Below are positions 1 to 4,769 of a DNA stretch of 7,636 nt, one piece after another. The position numbers were made by a program, and so were the translations under genes. The stretch's first letter is position 1. The number at the start of each line of letters is the position of its first letter. The stretch spans positions 1-7,636 of the forward strand of contig DATCIR010000159.1 of the NCBI GenBank assembly GCA_036507695.1, in the 5' to 3' direction. A model generated the notes under the pieces. The model worked only from the letters and a program-made list of their open reading frames with translations, ran no database searches and was not told the origin of the DNA. Source of the stretch: JAKEGK01 sp036507695 (GTDB taxonomy: Bacteria > Pseudomonadota > Gammaproteobacteria > SZUA-152).

Positions 1-1566
1 GTAATTCTCCGGCCGCCAGGTGCTTTCCAGACCGGGATCATCGAATACGATAGGGGCGTCATTGATCAGGCTCGCGGCGGTATAACCTTTTTCCAGGGCC
101 GCGGAATAATTAAAAGGTTTAATATTCGAACCAGGCTGACGTTCGGCTTGTGTTACACGGTTAAAGTGACTTTTATCAAAATCGAATCCGCCAACCAGCG
201 CCAATACGGAACCATCATGCGCGGATAGAGAAACAAACGCGCCTTCCACGCGGGGTATTTGGCTAAGCTTCCAGGCATCCGGCTCACCAGCCTTACCATT
301 CGTTACTTTAACAATGCGGATGACGTCGCCAACTTTTAGAAATTCCGCGGCCTTGGTTGGCTCGCCACCAGGATCGTTGCCATCGCCGTTCCAGGGCCTG
401 GCCCACTTCAATCCGTCCCAGTTAATTTTTATGGCGCCATGGCGCGGCTGATAAACCATCACGGCCTTGTCTTCGACGTTGATGACCAATGCGGGCCATA
501 ATTGATTGACGGACCGGTAATCGGAGAGTATGGCGCGGTAAGCGCGCTCATCATTCGCTTCGATCTGGCTTAAATCGACATTCGCCTCAGCGCCGCGGTA
601 ACCGTGACGTTCTTCGTATTCGAGCAGGGACTTGCGCAACGCGTTATTCGCGGCGGTTTGCAGGCGCGATTCAACCGTCGTGTAAACCTTGTAACCCAGC
701 GTGTAGGCGTCTTCCCCCAACCGGCTATATACCTCCGCCCGCACCATTTCCGCTATATAAGGCGCATCAACTTCGAGACGCAAGCCGTGAAACTCAGAAT
801 CATCGACTGAATTGCGCGCAATCTCGTAGTCACTGTCCGTCAAACTTCCCAAATCACGCATCCGGCTTAATACATAATTACGCCGCTGCAAGGCGCGCTC
901 GGGATTGACGATGGGATTATAAGCGGAAGGCGCCTTGGGCAAGCCGGCGATCATGGCGATCTGCGCCGGAGCCAACTCTTCCAATTTCTTGCCGTAATAA
1001 ACCTGCGCCGCCGCTGCAAATCCGTAAGAACGGTTACCGAGGTAAATCTTGTTAAGATAAAGCTCCAGGATTTCATTCTTGGAAAGTTCCCGCTCAATTT
1101 TGAAAGACAATAGGATCTCGTTGAGCTTACGCAGATAGGTCCTTTCCCGGCTTAGAAAGAAGTTCCTCGCCACCTGCATGGTTATGGTACTGCCGCCCTG
1201 ACCTTTCTCACCGGTACGCATCAAATGCACCGTGGCACGCAACAAGCCTTTGGGATCGACACCATAATGTTCGTAAAAGCTGTCATCCTCAGCGGCTAAA
1301 ACCGCGTTAATTAATATTTTTGGTGTTTGATCGATATCAAGCGGCGCCCGGCGCTTCTCGCCAAACTCGGAGATCAGTTTCCCATCCCGGGTATACACCT
1401 TGAGCGGTACCTGCAGCTGCACTTCGCGCAGGCTTTCGATCGACGGCAGTTTTGGCACCACAAACCAATAAATGGCGAGTCCGGTGACTGCAGTGGCTAC
1501 AAAACATCCGCTTAGGATCGAAATGAGGACGGGAATACTAAAGAATTTTTTAAATTTACCAGCCAT
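1..1566 (-). CDS. ponA: Penicillin-binding protein 1A (bifunctional peptidoglycan glycosyltransferase/transpeptidase), C-terminus cut by window edge
   Basis: Class A PBP (ponA/mrcA) that polymerises lipid II into glycan strands and cross-links their stem peptides in the periplasm, anchored in the inner membrane. I translated the minus strand from the ATG at 1566-1564; 522 residues are visible and the frame stays open to base 1. Family members are about 800-850 residues, so roughly 60% is present. Visible in order: a short basic N-terminus; one membrane segment (about 10-37); the glycosyltransferase domain with EDDSFYEHYGVD (93-104, catalytic Glu93), GQGGSTITMQVARN (122-135), RKLNEILLSFKIE (146-158) and NEILELYLNKIYLG (164-177); an OB-like linker region (about 320-430); then the transpeptidase start with QPGSNIKPF, where Ser480 and Lys483 form the SxxK active site. 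The SxN and KTG motifs lie outside the window. The start is the only usable one: no in-frame ATG, GTG or TTG lies between it and the nearest upstream stop. No clear Shine-Dalgarno sequence precedes it. It is divergent from pilM, as in other Gammaproteobacteria. Confidence 0.97.
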   Translation of the reverse strand, partial: MAGKFKKFFSIPVLISILSGCFVATAVTGLAIYWFVVPKLPSIESLREVQLQVPLKVYTRDGKLISEFGEKRRAPLDIDQTPKILINAVLAAEDDSFYEHYGVDPKGLLRATVHLMRTGEKGQGGSTITMQVARNFFLSRERTYLRKLNEILLSFKIERELSKNEILELYLNKIYLGNRSYGFAAAAQVYYGKKLEELAPAQIAMIAGLPKAPSAYNPIVNPERALQRRNYVLSRMRDLGSLTDSDYEIARNSVDDSEFHGLRLEVDAPYIAEMVRAEVYSRLGEDAYTLGYKVYTTVESRLQTAANNALRKSLLEYEERHGYRGAEANVDLSQIEANDERAYRAILSDYRSVNQLWPALVINVEDKAVMVYQPRHGAIKINWDGLKWARPWNGDGNDPGGEPTKAAEFLKVGDVIRIVKVTNGKAGEPDAWKLSQIPRVEGAFVSLSAHDGSVLALVGGFDFDKSHFNRVTQAERQPGSNIKPFNYSAALEKGYTAASLINDAPIVFDDPGLESTWRPENY

Positions 1567-1593
1567 ACAATTTTTAATATCTGTTTAACTTAA

Positions 1594-1643
1594 ATGTTCA
1601 ATTATCTTGCCAGTGACCCGGTTAGAGTGTGATCAAGTTCAAA
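1594..1643 (-). promoter_or_regulatory. Candidate CRP/Vfr-type class II promoter for ponA
   Basis: On the minus strand a GATAAT hexamer (1606-1601; 5 of 6 matches to TATAAT) would place the transcription start near 1594 and give a leader of about 28 nt before the ponA ATG. No good -35 hexamer sits at 16-18 bp. Instead the sequence TTTGA-N6-TCACA (1643-1628) matches the CRP-family core TGTGA-N6-TCACA at 9 of 10 positions. Its centre lies at about -41.5, the class II activator position that overlaps and replaces a -35 element. The spacing is read directly from the sequence; CRP or Vfr binding is inference. Short degenerate motifs do occur by chance in AT-rich DNA. Confidence 0.3.
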
Positions 1644-1695
1644 AATTCCATGTCGACAAAGTATAAAACTTTCAATAACATCAAACTAATAGTAT

Positions 1696-1725
1696 TTGTT
1701 CTTTATTTAAATTTTGATCTATATT
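1696..1725 (+). promoter_or_regulatory. Weak candidate sigma-70 promoter for pilMNOPQ
   Basis: TTGTTC (1696-1701) and TATATT (1720-1725) are separated by 18 bp. The -10 matches TATAAT at 5 of 6 positions, but the -35 keeps only TTG. A second weak pair is TTGATC (1714-1719) with TAGATT (1736-1741), 16 bp apart. The region is so AT-rich that several such pairs are expected by chance, so the true start site cannot be fixed from sequence. The operon must nevertheless be transcribed from somewhere in this region, because no gene on the same strand precedes pilM in the window. Confidence 0.2.
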
Positions 1726-1800
1726 TCTCTTTACTTAGATTTTTCAATCTCTTTCTTTTAAGTTTGCGAAAATCGTACCGATATACACTTCAACTCAAAA

Positions 1801-1820
1801 CATTGTTAAACATTGTTAAA
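1801..1820 (+). repeat. Tandem 10-bp direct repeat before pilM
   Basis: CATTGTTAAA occurs twice in immediate succession (1801-1810 and 1811-1820), ending six bases before the pilM Shine-Dalgarno sequence. The copies are identical and the period is close to one helical turn. It could be a tandem regulator site, a replication-slippage product, or part of an unstructured leader. Nothing further can be concluded from sequence. Confidence 0.75.
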
Positions 1821-1825
1821 ATTGC

Positions 1826-1830
1826 AGGGA
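1826..1830 (+). promoter_or_regulatory. Shine-Dalgarno sequence that selects the pilM GTG start
   Basis: AGGGA sits 6 nt upstream of the GTG at 1837. An in-frame TTG at 1813 would extend the protein by eight residues, but it has no purine-rich site in front of it, only the tandem repeat. It would also place the ribosome binding site inside the coding sequence. The GTG start gives a protein of 356 residues, the usual PilM length. Confidence 0.65.
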
Positions 1831-1836
1831 ATCAAT

Positions 1837-2907
1837 GTGGGTATAGCGCAATTATTTGCACCAAGGAAGCCTTCTATTATCGGCCTCGACGTCAGTTCGA
1901 CAGCAGTAAAGCTCCTGGAATTAAGTCAACAATCGGACGGATATAAAGTTGAAGCCTATGCGGCTGAACCTTTGCCGCCAAATTCTGTAGTTGAAAAAAA
2001 TATCACGGATGTAGAAGCGGTTGGCGAAGCGATTCGCCGCGCTGTTAAACGCTCGGGCAGCCGCAGCAAATTTGCCGCTGTTGCCGTGGCGGGATCATCG
2101 GTCATAACCAAAGTTATCACGATGCCTTCCAACTTATCTGATGAAGAATTGGAAAGTCAAATTCAATTGGAAGCGGATCAGTACATTCCTTACGCGCTGG
2201 AAGAAGTGAACCTGGATTTTGAAGTTCTGGGCCCTTCCGAATCCAATCCCGACACTTGTGACGTATTATTGGCAGCGTCCCGTAGCGAAAATGTGGATTC
2301 CCGTGTCGCCGCTGTCGAGCTCGGTGGCCTGACCACAAAAATAGTCGACATCGAAGCCTATACCCTGGAAAACGCGTTTCCCCTTTTGGTTAGCCAGATT
2401 CCCGGTGGTGTTCACGATAACACGGTTGCGATCGTCGATATCGGGGCCACCATGACTTCCCTGAGCGTATTGCATGATGGCCGTATTATTTATACCCGGG
2501 ACCAGGTGTTTGGCGGCAAACAGTTGACCGAAGAAATTCAGCGTCGTTACGGGTTATCGTATGAAGAAGCGGGCATGGCCAAACGTCAAGGCGGCCTGCC
2601 GGATAACTATATTCCAGAGGTACTGGAACCGTTTAAAGACGCCATGGCGCAACAAGTCAGCCGTTCCCTGCAATTCTTTTTTTCATCCAGTCACCATAAC
2701 TCTGTTAACCACATTATTCTGGCCGGAGGCAGTTCTTCCATCCCCGGCGTCGATGAATTAATTGAAGAACGCGTCGGCTCGACAACGTCAGTCGCTAATC
2801 CGTTTACCAATATGACGTTGGCGTCCCGCGTAAAAGCCCAGGCGCTTAGCAATGATGCGCCCGCACTCATGATCGCGTGCGGACTGGCTTTAAGGAGTTT
2901 CGACTAA
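1837..2907 (+). CDS. pilM: Type IV pilus assembly protein PilM (actin-like, inner-membrane alignment complex)
   Basis: Cytoplasmic protein with the FtsA/actin-type fold that binds nucleotide and the N-terminal tail of PilN, coupling the cytoplasmic side of the pilus machine to the periplasmic PilN-PilO ring. With the GTG start it has 356 residues. The sequence opens MGIAQLFAPRKPSIIGLDVS, in which IIGLDVSS (14-21) is the phosphate-1 loop. AIVDIGATMTS (198-208) is the phosphate-2 loop, and ILAGGSSSIPG (294-304) is the adenosine-binding motif. The segment GGKQLTEEIQRRYG with the nearby EEAGMAKRQGG is typical of PilM. It has no signal peptide or membrane segment. It is first in the operon; its TAA stop is 2 bp before the pilN ATG, and the pilN Shine-Dalgarno lies inside its last codons. 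The start codon is the only uncertain point. Confidence 0.97.
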   Translation: MGIAQLFAPRKPSIIGLDVSSTAVKLLELSQQSDGYKVEAYAAEPLPPNSVVEKNITDVEAVGEAIRRAVKRSGSRSKFAAVAVAGSSVITKVITMPSNLSDEELESQIQLEADQYIPYALEEVNLDFEVLGPSESNPDTCDVLLAASRSENVDSRVAAVELGGLTTKIVDIEAYTLENAFPLLVSQIPGGVHDNTVAIVDIGATMTSLSVLHDGRIIYTRDQVFGGKQLTEEIQRRYGLSYEEAGMAKRQGGLPDNYIPEVLEPFKDAMAQQVSRSLQFFFSSSHHNSVNHIILAGGSSSIPGVDELIEERVGSTTSVANPFTNMTLASRVKAQALSNDAPALMIACGLALRSFD

Positions 2908-2909
2908 AT

Positions 2910-3494
2910 ATGCCGCATATTAATCTATTACCCTGGCGTGAGGAGCTACGCTCCTCCAAACAGCGCCAGTTCAATACCGCATTGGCGGGCTCCGCTATTG
3001 TCACTGGTTTGGCCGTGGTGTTAGTACATATTCAATTGACCAGCATGATCGCGGGCCAGAACCAGCGTAATCAATTTTTACAAACCACCATCGCTAAAGT
3101 GGAGAAGGAAATCGAGGAAATCCGCGACCTGAAACGGGACAAGGAAAACCTGCTGGCGCGCATGGAGGTGATCCAGAAACTGCAAAGCAGCCGTCCGGAA
3201 ATTGTGCATTTGTTCGAAGAACTTGCCAATGCCGCGCCGAAGGGCGTGTTTTTGCTGGATGCCTCGAGAACGGGTAATAAGTTAAACATCACCGGCGTTG
3301 CGGATTCCAACGACAGTGTCTCCGCTTTTATGCGCAACCTGGATGCATCCCAATGGCTGACCAATCCCAAGCTGAACGTGATCGATTCCTCCAAAAAGGA
3401 GTATGCGAATTCCAGCTGGTTTAGCCTGGAAGTCACGCAAACGGCGCCATCGGAAGATAAGGCCCCCGCGCAAGCGGAAGAGGAAAAAGCGTGA
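2910..3494 (+). CDS. pilN: Type IV pilus assembly protein PilN (bitopic inner-membrane protein)
   Basis: A 194-residue bitopic inner-membrane protein that heterodimerises with PilO to form the alignment subcomplex. The cytoplasmic tail carries INLLPWREE (4-12), the conserved motif that inserts into PilM. A single hydrophobic segment follows (about 23-45), then a charged coiled-coil region (about 50-95, with a run around KVEKEIEEIRDLKRDKENLL). The periplasmic ferredoxin-like domain follows (about 100-180, containing ELANAAPKGVFLLDASRTG). The C-terminus is a short Ala/Glu-rich tail. The ATG at 2910 places the INLLPW motif at the family's usual position. A GTG at 2877 would add 11 residues inside pilM and is unlikely. 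The best Shine-Dalgarno, AAGGAG (2892-2897), is 12 nt upstream of the ATG, rather long but acceptable. Confidence 0.96.
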   Translation: MPHINLLPWREELRSSKQRQFNTALAGSAIVTGLAVVLVHIQLTSMIAGQNQRNQFLQTTIAKVEKEIEEIRDLKRDKENLLARMEVIQKLQSSRPEIVHLFEELANAAPKGVFLLDASRTGNKLNITGVADSNDSVSAFMRNLDASQWLTNPKLNVIDSSKKEYANSSWFSLEVTQTAPSEDKAPAQAEEEKA

Positions 3495-4156
3495 ACATCA
3501 ACCTGAATGAATTGGATTTTAGCAATGCCGGCAACTGGCCATTGCCGGTAAAGCTGATCGCCGTTGTTTTGTTATGCAGCGCCGTAGGATTCGCCGGATA
3601 CTGGTTCGATACCAAGGACCAAATCAAGCTGCTTGAGAACGCAAAAGCGAAGGAAGAGGAATTGAAAAAAGAGTTCGATACCAAGCAGTCGGTCGCCGCG
3701 AATCTTGAAGCCTATAAACAACAAATGAAAGACATGGAAAAATCGTTTGGGGCATTATTATTGCAACTCCCCAGTAAAACCGAAGTTGCGGAACTATTGG
3801 TGGATGTCTCGCGTGAAGGACTCAAAGCCGGACTGGAGTTTGAATTATTCAAGCCCGGCGCTGAAATCACCAAGGACTTCTATGCCGAATACCCCATCAG
3901 CTTACGCGTCGTGGGAACCTATCATCAGTTCGGCAACTTTGCCAGCGGCATAGCCGCCTTACCGCGCATTGTTACCCTGCACAACCTGAAGATTGGGCAA
4001 CAAAGCAAGGGCAAAAAGGGTGAAAGTAACGCATTGCTGGTCATGGAAGCGACCGCAAACACTTACCGTTATCTGGATCAGGAAGAACTGGATGCCAAAA
4101 ACGCCGCGTCAAAAGCGAAAGCCGCTGCAACATCGAAGAAAGGCAAAAAAAATTAA
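3491..4156 (+). CDS. pilO: Type IV pilus assembly protein PilO (bitopic inner-membrane protein)
   Basis: A 221-residue partner of PilN in the periplasmic alignment ring. It has a short cytoplasmic N-terminus, a membrane segment (about 18-38), a lysine/glutamate-rich coiled coil (about 42-88) and a periplasmic ferredoxin-like domain. The domain contains the family hallmarks FELFKPG and YPISLRVVGTYHQFGNFAS, followed by a run ending ALPRIVTLHN (about 134-166). The C-terminus is an unusually Ala/Lys-rich tail (about 200-221) that is probably disordered. The start is a GTG that overlaps the pilN TGA as GTGA (3491-3494), so translation is probably coupled to pilN, fitting the equal amounts needed for a heterodimer. 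No other start gives a plausible N-terminus. Confidence 0.95.
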   Translation: MNINLNELDFSNAGNWPLPVKLIAVVLLCSAVGFAGYWFDTKDQIKLLENAKAKEEELKKEFDTKQSVAANLEAYKQQMKDMEKSFGALLLQLPSKTEVAELLVDVSREGLKAGLEFELFKPGAEITKDFYAEYPISLRVVGTYHQFGNFASGIAALPRIVTLHNLKIGQQSKGKKGESNALLVMEATANTYRYLDQEELDAKNAASKAKAAATSKKGKKN

Positions 4157-4198
4157 TTCAGACAGATCATCAATCAAGGACAGGCATTAGCTGGAATC

Positions 4199-4747
4199 AT
4201 GTTCGCCACACGTACACAACATAAAACCGGATTACCGTTAAAAAGCATTTTGGGTTCCGCGTTGCTGATCATCGCACTGGTTGGCTGCGCCAATGACAAT
4301 GTCTCCGACTTGCAGGCGCATGTCGCGCAAGTTAAGGCCAAAAAACCACCGCCAATACCGCCGCTGCCGGAGATCAAGCCATATGAAACTTATGTCTACG
4401 ATGAAACCACCTTGCGTGATCCGTTTCAAGCTGCGGCGCGCAAAACCGTGGTGCGAGATGAAGATGAAGCCCTGCGTCCCAACATGAAACGCCAACGCGA
4501 AGTTTTAGAGCAGTTTCCCTTGGATACCCTGGCGATGGTAGGCAGCCTCGAACAAGGCGGCGAGCGCTGGGCGTTGATAAGAGCCAAGGATGGCACGCTG
4601 TATAGAACCAAAAAAGGCCGCTTTATCGGTCAGGATTATGGAGAAATAATTCGCGTAACGGAAACTGAGATTGTGTTACAAGAAACCGTACCGGATGGAC
4701 TCGGTCGCTGGGTGAAACGCCAGGCTACCTTAGGTGTGAGCGAATGA
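4199..4747 (+). CDS. pilP: Type IV pilus assembly lipoprotein PilP
   Basis: A 182-residue inner-membrane lipoprotein that links the PilN-PilO ring to the secretin. The signal sequence has a basic n-region and a hydrophobic stretch ending in the lipobox LVGC, with the lipidated cysteine at residue 30. A proline-rich flexible linker (about 47-62, KKPPPIPPLPEIKP) precedes the conserved RDPF (73-76). The C-terminal beta-sandwich domain begins with FPLDTLAMVG (106-115) and includes the runs GERWALIRAKDGTLYR and GQDYGEIIRVTETEIVLQE. In known systems this domain contacts the N0 domain of PilQ. The start is the first usable in-frame codon. Its ribosome site is poor: GGA lies 3 nt before it and AAGGA 18 nt before it. 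The 42-bp gap after pilO is the longest inside the operon. Confidence 0.95.
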   Translation: MFATRTQHKTGLPLKSILGSALLIIALVGCANDNVSDLQAHVAQVKAKKPPPIPPLPEIKPYETYVYDETTLRDPFQAAARKTVVRDEDEALRPNMKRQREVLEQFPLDTLAMVGSLEQGGERWALIRAKDGTLYRTKKGRFIGQDYGEIIRVTETEIVLQETVPDGLGRWVKRQATLGVSE

Positions 4748-4769
4748 TTAGCGCGATGAGGACTTAGAA

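Larger units (their letters stand above)
1567..1836. other. AT-rich divergent intergenic region between ponA and pilM
   Basis: This 270-bp stretch separates the two divergent start codons. It is strikingly AT-rich, especially about 1640-1820, compared with the genes on either side, as expected for a bidirectional promoter region. It contains a CRP-like site (1628-1643), a possible ponA -10 hexamer (1601-1606, minus strand) and a tandem repeat just before pilM (1801-1820). An open frame crosses 1629-1836 and runs into pilM in another frame, but its product is low-complexity, rich in F, L, K and Y, and looks non-coding. I see no RNA gene or intrinsic terminator here. Confidence 0.7.

Noticed and set aside
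1597..1612. Sigma-54-like sequence on the minus strand (TGGCAAGATAATTGAA) before ponA
   Set aside because: The -24 GG is present, but the essential -12 GC is GA, so it fails the GG-N10-GC rule.
1629..1946. 105-codon open frame across the ponA-pilM intergenic region into pilM
   Set aside because: The product is low-complexity, rich in F, L, K and Y from AT-rich DNA, and it overlaps the conserved pilM N-terminus in another frame. It has no ribosome site and no recognisable domain.
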